From Asanoa siamensis (GTDB taxonomy: Bacteria; Actinomycetota; Actinomycetes; Mycobacteriales; Micromonosporaceae): a DNA stretch of 64,000 nucleotides. The notes beneath the pieces are model-generated. The model did not search any database. It had not been told where the DNA came from and saw only the letters and a program-made list of their open reading frames with translations. Below, piece by piece: positions 57,475 to 64,000 of the stretch. The stretch is from contig NZ_BONE01000050.1 of the NCBI RefSeq assembly GCF_016862555.1, positions 1-64,000 of the forward strand. Direction: 5' to 3'. The translations under genes were made by a program, and so were the position numbers. Positions within the stretch are counted from its first letter, which is position 1; every line of letters starts with the position of its first letter.

Positions 57475-59678
57475 CGGGTCGCTGCCGTCACACCGGTCGC
57501 TTCGCCTATCGGTCGGGTGGCGCCGAGGCCCAGGCCGGCCAGCAGGAGGGCGTAGCCGGTCATGCCGAGGACGAACGCGGAGTGCAGCCCGTTGGACCAG
57601 CTCTCCGCGTTGTCGAGGGCGCTGAGCAGCACGTCGGTGCCGACGGCCACGGTCAGGAACGCGCGGGTCGGCTCGTCGGCGGCGAACAGGGCGAGCAGGG
57701 CCAGCGCGGTGACCGCGGGCGGCCCGGCGACGCCGACGCCGCTGGTGACACCGAGCCAGGTGACGCCGTTGAGGCCGACGGCGATGTGCGCGACGGCGAA
57801 CCCGCCGCCGACGACCACGAGGATGGTGGCGAGCGGGTTCGCCGGCCGGGCGCGCAGGGCGATCGGCCGGGCCTGGAGGATCGCGGCCGCGACCAGCGCG
57901 GCGGCCACCGGGACGGTGACGGACCAGGCCCAGGTCTGGTCGTCGGCGACGCCGCCCAGCAGGATGATCAGCCCGATGCCGGCGAGGAACAGCCCGCCAC
58001 CGGCGAGGACGCCTAGCCCGAACCGCCTGGTCGCGCCCCTGCTCAGCGCGGCCGTCAGCGTTCCACCGAGGGCGAGCAACGAGCCGACGATGTAGGGGTC
58101 GGTGGCGCGCCGGAACATCCGCCAGCCGGTGTCGGGATCGTCGTCCCGCCACGACAGCCGCCCGTCGACGGGCCAGTTGACGACGATGAGCGCGGCGACC
58201 CCGGCCAGCAACGCGGCGACGAGCCACAACGACAGGTGACGGCCGGGTCGGGCCGGTGGCGCATCCCTGGACTCGTCGGCCCGCGGTGATCGCGAGGCCG
58301 GAATGACGGGCGCGGCTGTGGGCGACGCCGACGGGGGCGCCGGTGCCGGTGCGGGCGCCGGTCGGGCCGCGACCGCCGCCTGCCCGCCCGTCGACGGCGC
58401 GGTTCCCGTGACCGTGGGGCCCGGCGGCGTCGGGGCTGTCGTGGGCTCCGGCGGATGCGGCGTCGGTGTCCCGTACACCGGCAGCACGACCTCGCCCGTG
58501 GGCCCGGACACGGTGATGGAGCCGCGCGCTTCCGCCTCCGCGCCGGGCCACGGCATGACCACGAAGCTCGACCCGGTCTCCATCACCCAGATCCAGTCGG
58601 CCGACGCGCGGACCGTGCAGGCCCGGGCCAGCGGCGGCCCGGCCAACATGACGAGCCCGCTGTCGGTGCCGAGGTGGATCTCCTTCGGAACGACCCGGAT
58701 CGCGACCTCGTCCAGGGCCTTCCTGGCGGGATCGGCGACGTACGGGATGTCGGTCTCGGCGATCTCCCGCAGTGCCTCGAACGCGGCGGTCGCAGCGGTC
58801 AGGTCCTCGCCCACCAGGCGCGACCGCAGTTCGGTGACCGCGCCGAGCCGGGTGAACATGTTGGCGTCGGTGACCGCGTCGTGCAGGTCTGCCGGGACGT
58901 TCCGGACGCGGCGGTGGCGGCTGCGGGCCACGTACAGCTCACCCTGCACCTCGACGTCGCGGCTCGGGGTCTGGTTGGGGTTGCGGGCGCGGACCTTGTC
59001 GAAGACGTAGTCGTAGAGTTCGTTGAGCGAGACCAGACCGTCGCCGTCGCGGTCGGCGTCGCCGGATTCCAGGCCCTCGACGAGCGCCGCCGTGAAGACC
59101 GACGGTGCGCGGGTCGACTCGTCGGCGAGATGGTCGCCCTCGAAGGCGTACTCCATGGCGCTCGACGCCGTGATGACCGCCCGGCCGCGGCCCCCGCCCA
59201 GCCGGGGCCCGCCGAAGCTGTCGAGGACGTTGACGTCGCCGGCCGCCCGCACGGCCACGCCCTGGCCGAACGCGCCGCCGTAGCAGCAGTCCAGCAGCAG
59301 CACGATGCTCCGCGACCGGCAGCGCCGCATCGCCTGCTCGACGAAGGCCGCCGCCACCGCCGTGGAGCCCAGGCGGTCGGGCCGGGTGTTGGTCGCGGCG
59401 AAATAGAGGTCGCCGGCCTCGTTCTTCAACCCGTGGCAGGAGAAGTGCAGCAGCAGCACGTCGTCGCGGCGCGCGTCGGAGAACAGGTCCTCGACGTGGC
59501 CGTTGACGACGTACGACGGCTCGTTGCGGACCACCCGCACGTCGAACCCGCCGATCTCGGCGTCGCCCAGGACGCGGCCGAGCGCGTCGGCGTCGGCGGC
59601 TGCCGACAACAGCCGTCGCAGCCCCTCCTGCTCGTACTCGTCGATGGCGACGATCAGCGCCTTACGCTGCCCGTCCAC
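57471..59678 (-). CDS. Metacaspase-like peptidase C14 with EF-hand loop and C-terminal membrane domain
   Basis: A 735-aa protein. Caspase domain at about 1-245: catalytic His in LLHFSCHGLKNEAGD (about 78-82) and Cys in IVLLLDCCYGGAF (about 126). Within it, DADRDGDGLVSLNEL contains a full 12-residue EF-hand loop (D-R-D-G-D-G-L-V-S-L-N-E), so calcium control is likely. Then helices, a beta region, a Pro/Thr/Ala-rich linker (about 405-500) and a polytopic membrane domain of about seven helices (510-735). GTG 59678 is chosen at the family start. Bacterial metacaspases cut after Arg/Lys; many are tied to stress or defence, but no partner is beside it. Confidence 0.85.
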   Translation of the reverse strand: MDGQRKALIVAIDEYEQEGLRRLLSAAADADALGRVLGDAEIGGFDVRVVRNEPSYVVNGHVEDLFSDARRDDVLLLHFSCHGLKNEAGDLYFAATNTRPDRLGSTAVAAAFVEQAMRRCRSRSIVLLLDCCYGGAFGQGVAVRAAGDVNVLDSFGGPRLGGGRGRAVITASSAMEYAFEGDHLADESTRAPSVFTAALVEGLESGDADRDGDGLVSLNELYDYVFDKVRARNPNQTPSRDVEVQGELYVARSRHRRVRNVPADLHDAVTDANMFTRLGAVTELRSRLVGEDLTAATAAFEALREIAETDIPYVADPARKALDEVAIRVVPKEIHLGTDSGLVMLAGPPLARACTVRASADWIWVMETGSSFVVMPWPGAEAEARGSITVSGPTGEVVLPVYGTPTPHPPEPTTAPTPPGPTVTGTAPSTGGQAAVAARPAPAPAPAPPSASPTAAPVIPASRSPRADESRDAPPARPGRHLSLWLVAALLAGVAALIVVNWPVDGRLSWRDDDPDTGWRMFRRATDPYIVGSLLALGGTLTAALSRGATRRFGLGVLAGGGLFLAGIGLIILLGGVADDQTWAWSVTVPVAAALVAAAILQARPIALRARPANPLATILVVVGGGFAVAHIAVGLNGVTWLGVTSGVGVAGPPAVTALALLALFAADEPTRAFLTVAVGTDVLLSALDNAESWSNGLHSAFVLGMTGYALLLAGLGLGATRPIGEATGVTAATR

Positions 59679-59761
59679 CCTGCAAACCTGCACCCCGCAC
59701 GCGTCCGCTGGCAATCGCACGAAGGGCGGACGGCGCGCGGATTTCCGACAGCGGGTGCAGC

Positions 59762-60637
59762 ATGAACGGCAGGATGCGCTTCACGAACGACGGCCTGACG
59801 TTCGCCGTCACCGACACCGCCGGCGGGCCGGGCCCGCTCGTGGTGCTGCTGCACGGGTTCCCGCAGGACCGGCGCTGCTGGGACGGGGTGGCGCCGGCGC
59901 TGGCCGCGGCCGGGTACCGGGTGGTCGCCCCGGACCAGCGCGGCTACTCCCCGGCGGCCCGGCCGACGCAGCGGTCCGCGTACACCCTGCCGCAATTGGC
60001 CGGCGACGTGCTGGCGTTGGCCGACGCGGCCGGCGCGCGGCGGTTCCACCTCGTCGGCCACGACCTCGGCGCGTCGGTCGCCTGGCATCTCGCGGGCCAC
60101 CACCCGGACCGGCTGCTCTCGCTGGCCTGCCTGTCGGTGCCACACCCGGCGGCGTACGCGCGGGCGCTGCTCACCGGCGGTCAGGCGGTCCGCTCCTGGT
60201 ACGTGGCGGCCTTCCAGGTGCCGCGGCTGGCCGAACGGGTGCTCTGCCGGGGTGGCGGTGCCGGCCTGCGGGCCGCGCTGGTCCGCGGCGGCCTGAGCGC
60301 GGAGCATGCCGACCGGTACGCCGCGCGGGCCGCGGATCCGGCCACGATCCGGGGTCCACTCGCCTGGTACCGGGCCGCCCTGCGCGCGCGGAGGACCGGC
60401 CCGATCGACGTGCCGACGCTGTTCGCCTGGAGCGACGGCGACCGGTTCGTCTCCCGCGCGGCCGCCCGGCGCTGCGGCCGGTACGTCCGCGGCCCGTACC
60501 GGTCCGAGGTCTTCGAAGGTGTCTCGCACTGGCTGCCGGAGGAGGTGCCGGAGCGCGTCGCGGCCAGCCTGCTGGCGCATTTCGCGCGCTTCGGCGAGGA
60601 TGCTTCGCCTTCGCCCGCCGGGAAAAGGGGCCCTTGA
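59762..60637 (+). CDS. Alpha/beta hydrolase (epoxide hydrolase/haloalkane-dehalogenase-like)
   Basis: A 291-aa alpha/beta hydrolase: oxyanion region VVLLHGFPQDRRCWDGV, nucleophile elbow LVGHDLGASVAW with Asp as nucleophile (GHDLG), acid region LFAWSDGDRFVSR and His in EGVSHWLPEE. The Asp nucleophile points to epoxide or halide hydrolysis rather than an esterase. ATG 59762 is the first in-frame start. It is divergent from the metacaspase gene. Substrate unknown. Confidence 0.87.
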   Translation: MNGRMRFTNDGLTFAVTDTAGGPGPLVVLLHGFPQDRRCWDGVAPALAAAGYRVVAPDQRGYSPAARPTQRSAYTLPQLAGDVLALADAAGARRFHLVGHDLGASVAWHLAGHHPDRLLSLACLSVPHPAAYARALLTGGQAVRSWYVAAFQVPRLAERVLCRGGGAGLRAALVRGGLSAEHADRYAARAADPATIRGPLAWYRAALRARRTGPIDVPTLFAWSDGDRFVSRAAARRCGRYVRGPYRSEVFEGVSHWLPEEVPERVAASLLAHFARFGEDASPSPAGKRGP

Positions 60638-60681
60638 GCGTCGATGCCGGGCGGAGGACTCTGGGCTGTGGGGGAGGGGCC

Positions 60682-62220
60682 ATGGTGCGCAGGGGTGTCG
60701 CGGTCGCGGTGGGTGTGGCGCTGGTGGTGCTCGGGCTGGTGGTGCCGGGGCAGGCGGCTGCTCTCCCGGTGCCGCCCGGCTATCCGATCACCGGTGTCGA
60801 CGTCTCCTATTTCCAGGGGCCGTTGCTGGACTGGGCCGGGCTGGCGCGGGGCGGCGCGCGGTTCGCCTACATCCGGGCCAGCGAGCAGGACGGCCGGGTC
60901 GTGCCCAACAACAACCCGGACCCGTTCCTCGCCACCAACCTGGCCGGTGCGTGGGCCAACGGGCTGTACGCCGGCGCGTACCACCGGGCCCGGCCCGATC
61001 AGAGCAGCGGCCGGCAGCAGGCCGGGGTGCTGCTCGCGCACGCGCCCTACGTGGCCGACGGGCGCACCCTGCCGCCCATGTTGGACATCGAGTGGCCAAG
61101 GTCCGACTGGGGTGTCGGTGACTGCTACGGCCTGACACCGGCCCAGATGGTGGCCTGGATCCAGGACTTCGTGTCGGAGATCGCGGCGCGCACGGGGCGG
61201 CCGGCCATGATCTACACGAACACGAACTGGTGGAATCCGTGTACGGGCAACAGTTCCCGGTTCGCGGCCCATCCGCTGTTCATCGCGAACTACTCGCAGA
61301 ACCCGCCGCCGCTGCCGCCGGGCTGGCCCTCGTTCGCGATCTGGCAGCACGCGGCCGGCGCGCCGATCCCGGGCTCGGCCTGGTCGTCGCCCGACCTCGA
61401 CGTGTTCAAGGGCGACGACGCCGCGCTCGCCCGGCTCGTCGGTGGCACCGAGGTGAACCTGGTGGCTTCTGTCAACAACCGGTACGTGACCGCGGACCGG
61501 GCCGGTGCCGCCCCGCTGATCGCCAACCGCACCGCGGCCGGCCCGTGGGAGCGGTTCGACCTGCTGGACATCGGCGGCGGGCTGGTCGCGTTGCGGTCCC
61601 GGGTCAACGGCCGCTTCGTGACCGCGGACCGGGCCGGGGCGGCGCCGCTGATCGCCAACCGCGCCGCGATCGGCGCGTGGGAGAGGTTCCAGGTCGTCGA
61701 CAACGCCGACGGTACGACGAGCCTGCGCGCCACGGTCAACGGCCGGTACGTCACGGCCGAGCGGGCCGGCGCCGCCCCACTGATCGCCAACCGCACGGCC
61801 ATCGGCGCGTGGGAGAAGTTCCGTGTGGTCCGCCCGACGGTGGTCGGCTTCCTGGCCAACGCCAACCTCCGCTACGTGACGGCCGGCGCGGCGCCGCTGG
61901 TCGCCGACCGCGTGGCGCTGGGCGCGGCGGAGCAGTTCGAGCAGGTCGACGCCGGCGGCGGCATGGTCGCGTTCCGGTCGCGCGCGAACGGCCGCTACGT
62001 CACCGCCGAGAGCCGCGGCACCGCCCCGCTGGTCGCCAACCGCACGGCGGTCGGCCCCTGGGAGAGGTTCACGGTGCTCACGAACGCGGACGGCACGATC
62101 AGTTTGCGCGCGAACGCGAACGGGGCCTACGTCACCGCCGACCGCGCGGGCGCCGGCCCTCTGATCGCCAACCGCACGGCGATCGGCGCCTGGGAGAAGT
62201 TCTTCCGCGTCGTCGGTTAG
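60682..62220 (+). CDS. Secreted GH25 lysozyme with six fascin-like repeats
   Basis: A 512-aa protein: signal peptide (AVAVGVALVVLGLVVPGQAA), then GH25 muramidase at about 30-245 (ITGVDVSYFQGPLLDWAG with the catalytic Asp, LPPMLDIEWPRSDWG with Glu, MIYTNTNWWNP). Residues about 258-512 are six repeats of about 40 residues with the core RYVTADRAGAAPLIANRTA; three repeats make one beta-trefoil, so two trefoils are expected. ATG 60682 follows GGGGAGGGG. GH25 cuts peptidoglycan; the repeats may bind polysaccharide. Stop shares TTAG with the SDR gene. Confidence 0.9.
   Translation: MVRRGVAVAVGVALVVLGLVVPGQAAALPVPPGYPITGVDVSYFQGPLLDWAGLARGGARFAYIRASEQDGRVVPNNNPDPFLATNLAGAWANGLYAGAYHRARPDQSSGRQQAGVLLAHAPYVADGRTLPPMLDIEWPRSDWGVGDCYGLTPAQMVAWIQDFVSEIAARTGRPAMIYTNTNWWNPCTGNSSRFAAHPLFIANYSQNPPPLPPGWPSFAIWQHAAGAPIPGSAWSSPDLDVFKGDDAALARLVGGTEVNLVASVNNRYVTADRAGAAPLIANRTAAGPWERFDLLDIGGGLVALRSRVNGRFVTADRAGAAPLIANRAAIGAWERFQVVDNADGTTSLRATVNGRYVTAERAGAAPLIANRTAIGAWEKFRVVRPTVVGFLANANLRYVTAGAAPLVADRVALGAAEQFEQVDAGGGMVAFRSRANGRYVTAESRGTAPLVANRTAVGPWERFTVLTNADGTISLRANANGAYVTADRAGAGPLIANRTAIGAWEKFFRVVG
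61450..62215 (+). repeat. Six in-frame coding repeats of about 120-135 bp
   Basis: Repeat units in the lysozyme gene share the amino-acid core RYVTADRAGAAPLIANR and a GAWE/GPWE-F end. Unit 4 is shorter and most diverged. Repeats suggest expansion by unequal crossing over. Confidence 0.8.
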
Positions 62221-63007
62221 CGGTCGTTGACGAGGTCGTCGAAGCTGAGCGGGCCGGTCATGGCGCCGCCGTCCACGGGGAGGACGATGCCGGTGATCCA
62301 GGACGCGTCGTCGGAGGCGAGGAACGCGACGGCCGCCGCGATGTCCTCGGGCTCGCCGACGCGGCCGGCCGGATACTGGCGGGCGAGGCGGTCCAGCGAC
62401 GCGGGCCGCTCACCCCACGCGGCGGTCCGCACGGTGCCCGGCGCGACGAGGTTGAACCGGATCCCCTTCGAGTCGGACCCCCGGCGGGCAAGCTCACGCC
62501 GCGAGTAGAGCACGGCGAGGTTCTGGGTGAGGCTCTGCAGCCCGGCCTTGGCGGCGGAGTAGACGATGTCGCCGAAGGCCGCGAGCCCGTTCACCGAGCC
62601 GATCGTCACGACACTCCCACCGGCCGGCGCGGCCAAGAGATGAGGCAGAGCCGCCTGTACGCAGCCCACCGCACCGTGCAGCGTCGGCCCGGCCTGCTCT
62701 TGCCACGCGGCGGCGTCGATCGCCTCGAACGGCGTACCCAGCGAAACGCCGACGTTGTTCACCAACACGTCTAACCGCCCGTACCGCGCGACGACCGCCG
62801 CCACGGCAGCATCCACGGTGGACCGATCGGTCACGTCGCAGGTCAGCGCGAGCCCACCGATCTCTTCGGCGGCAGCGGCGACGGCCGCCTCGTCACGATC
62901 GACGAGCGCCACCGCGGCACCCTCGGCGCCCAACCGCGCGGCGACCGCCCGCCCGATCCCGCGGGCCGCCCCGTCACCAACGCCACCCGTCCCTCGAAAC
63001 GTCGCAT
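62217..63007 (-). pseudogene. Short-chain dehydrogenase/reductase gene with a frameshift in the Gly-rich loop
   Basis: The frame from 62217 back to about 62970 is a good SDR: the loop GAARGIGRAVAARLGAEG, DRDEAAVAAAAEE, RLDVLVNNVGVSLG (NNVG), the catalytic region TIGSVNGLAAFGDIVYSAAK (Ser, Tyr, Lys) and SWITGIVLPVDGG. But the family start MRRFEGRVALVTG lies in the next frame, from ATG 63007. The two join if one more G is put into the G-run at 62969-62972. In the present frame the upstream residues (MIFSHATFRGTGGVGDG) do not match SDRs. Either a pseudogene or a sequencing error in a homopolymer. Confidence 0.72.
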
Positions 63008-63087
63008 GACTGAAGATCATGGCCGCTCCACCCCGATTAGGCCACCGCCGGCGCCGAGCCCGCACGGGCCCGGCGCCGGCGCGTGGA

Positions 63088-64000
63088 TCAGGCACGCATG
63101 AACTTGTCGACCGGGAGCGCGCGGTCGGCGATGCGGACGTCGCCGATCCAGCCGTAGAAGGCCGACTCGACGATGCGGTCGTAGTGGTAGGCGCCGAGGA
63201 ACCACGGCTCGTGCGAGGTGGCCAGGCCCTTTGCCGGGGTCGACGGGTTGCGCAGCAGCTCGGCGCCGTCGACGTAGAGGGTGGTGACGCGGCCGTCGTT
63301 GACCACCGCGACATGGAACCACTCGTCGGCGCGCATCTCGTGGCCCCAGTTGGTCGACATGCCGTCGACGGTGAGCGGGAAGACCGCCCACTGCAGCGCC
63401 ATGCCGTCCGACATGCCCAGCGTGGCGATCGGCTCGGCCGGGTCGCCGCCGGTCTTGCCCGCGTCGGCGCCCGCGCCGAACCGGCTCAGGATGCTCATCC
63501 AGGCGTGGTTGGTCCCGCGGACGTCGGCCGGCAGCTTGACGAACGCCTCGATCGTGTAGCCGTTGGCGAACGTCGCGTCGTTGATGGGCGCGCCGTCGAT
63601 CGTACGCAGGTAGGCACCGCGGGCCGGCTTCTTGCCACCGTCGAAGAAGAGGCTCGCGTGCGCCGGCTGGTCCCCGTCGTGCTCCACCGACCAGCGCAGC
63701 GTCTCCGGCGCGCTGCCCGCGATCGTGACCCGCTCGAGGTGGTTGCCCTTGCCCGACAGGTCCAGCACCCGGAAACCCTCGGGCACCGGCGTGCCGTCGG
63801 CGCGACCCTGGTCGAACCGCCAGTACGCGACCGTGCCCTTGGTCAGCATCGCGGCCAGCCCGCGCGGCGGACGCGGCGCCACCGGGGCGAAGCCGGCGAA
63901 CCGCTCCGCGAAGTCGATGCCCAGGCTGAAGCGGTTGGTCGGGTCGGTCAGCTCGATCTCGCGCTGCTCGAGCTCGTTGCGCTTCTCCGGCGCCTGTCCG
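63088..64000 (-). CDS. LamG/concanavalin-like domain, C-terminal part of a larger protein (5' end outside window)
   Basis: The frame stays open to the right edge, reading EKRNELEQREIELTDPTNRF then SLGIDFAERFAGFAP before the LamG-like domain. The visible 304 codons end with a jelly-roll: VAYWRFDQGRADGTPVPEG, DLSGKGNHLERVTIAG, YTIEAFVKLPADVRGTNHAW, HEMRADEWFHVAVVNDGRVT, LYVDGAELLRNPSTP. Such domains bind carbohydrate or protein and often follow a metallophosphoesterase or hydrolase domain, which would lie beyond 64000. The internal GTG at 63882 is not a real start. Confidence 0.7.
   Translation of the reverse strand, partial: GQAPEKRNELEQREIELTDPTNRFSLGIDFAERFAGFAPVAPRPPRGLAAMLTKGTVAYWRFDQGRADGTPVPEGFRVLDLSGKGNHLERVTIAGSAPETLRWSVEHDGDQPAHASLFFDGGKKPARGAYLRTIDGAPINDATFANGYTIEAFVKLPADVRGTNHAWMSILSRFGAGADAGKTGGDPAEPIATLGMSDGMALQWAVFPLTVDGMSTNWGHEMRADEWFHVAVVNDGRVTTLYVDGAELLRNPSTPAKGLATSHEPWFLGAYHYDRIVESAFYGWIGDVRIADRALPVDKFMRA

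Noticed and set aside
55600-58551. A leftward 983-codon frame
   Set aside because: It covers the esterase, the hypothetical gene and part of the metacaspase in the wrong frames, with low-complexity Arg/Ala composition.
1-64000. CRISPR arrays, tRNA or rRNA genes, transposases, integrases or prophage
   Set aside because: No regularly spaced repeats, cloverleaf-like segments, IS ends with transposase, or phage structural genes were seen on reading both strands. A tRNAscan or Infernal run would confirm.

Overview
The window is GC-rich DNA (about 70% G+C by eye) with strong third-position GC bias, frequent GTG starts, purine-rich ribosome-binding sites and U-tract-free GC hairpin terminators. With a SARP regulator, Tat-exported enzymes, ECF sigma and IdeR-type iron boxes, it points to a filamentous actinomycete. 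Micromonosporaceae is my best guess for the family, but nothing here proves it. I saw no rRNA, tRNA, CRISPR array, insertion sequence or phage gene. It is chromosomal accessory metabolism with scattered decayed genes.

Layout. 1-1.6 kb: a QuiC-like dehydroshikimate dehydratase. 2.1-10.9 kb: an oxidative island with a berberine-bridge-type flavoenzyme divergent from a SARP regulator (five tandem 11-bp repeats between them), a secreted vanadium haloperoxidase, a Nudix hydrolase, a second flavoenzyme and an ABC exporter. 11.1-15.8 kb: a Tat-exported PhoX phosphatase, a GYD protein, a serine hydrolase, a RibD-like reductase and a DMT transporter. 15.8-23.1 kb: an amino-sugar module (gatZ-like, agaS-like, N-acetylhexosamine kinase, two convergent paralogous GntR regulators, and a Tat-exported GH36 enzyme that I infer to be an alpha-N-acetylgalactosaminidase). 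23.2-31.9 kb: an ECF sigma factor with a membrane partner, mixed housekeeping and hypothetical genes, and three patches of gene decay.

34.5-41.4 kb is a complete catabolic operon under an FCD-type GntR regulator. It encodes a molybdenum hydroxylase whose large subunit is split into two genes, a CoxD-type MoxR ATPase, a CoxE-type VWA protein, an amidohydrolase and a YciI protein, and it ends at a strong hairpin. Genes overlap or lie very close, so the products probably hydroxylate and then hydrolyse a heterocyclic or aromatic substrate.

43.0-53.3 kb is a leftward run of twelve genes read as an organosulfur-scavenging unit: quinone-oxidoreductase-like and aldo-keto reductases, an SsuABC-type importer, an NtaA/DszA-type monooxygenase, a two-domain sulfurtransferase, a beta-carbonic anhydrase, a flavin reductase and MetNIQ. 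Most neighbours overlap by 4 nt.

53.5-64.0 kb holds a secreted alpha-amylase, a siderophore-interacting protein behind an iron box, an esterase convergent with a membrane-anchored metacaspase carrying an EF-hand, an alpha/beta hydrolase, a GH25 lysozyme with six fascin-like repeats, a frameshifted SDR gene and the end of a LamG-type protein. The most promising candidates for undescribed systems are the split molybdenum-hydroxylase operon and the sulfur supra-operon. The mirrored-regulator amino-sugar module and the EF-hand metacaspase come next.
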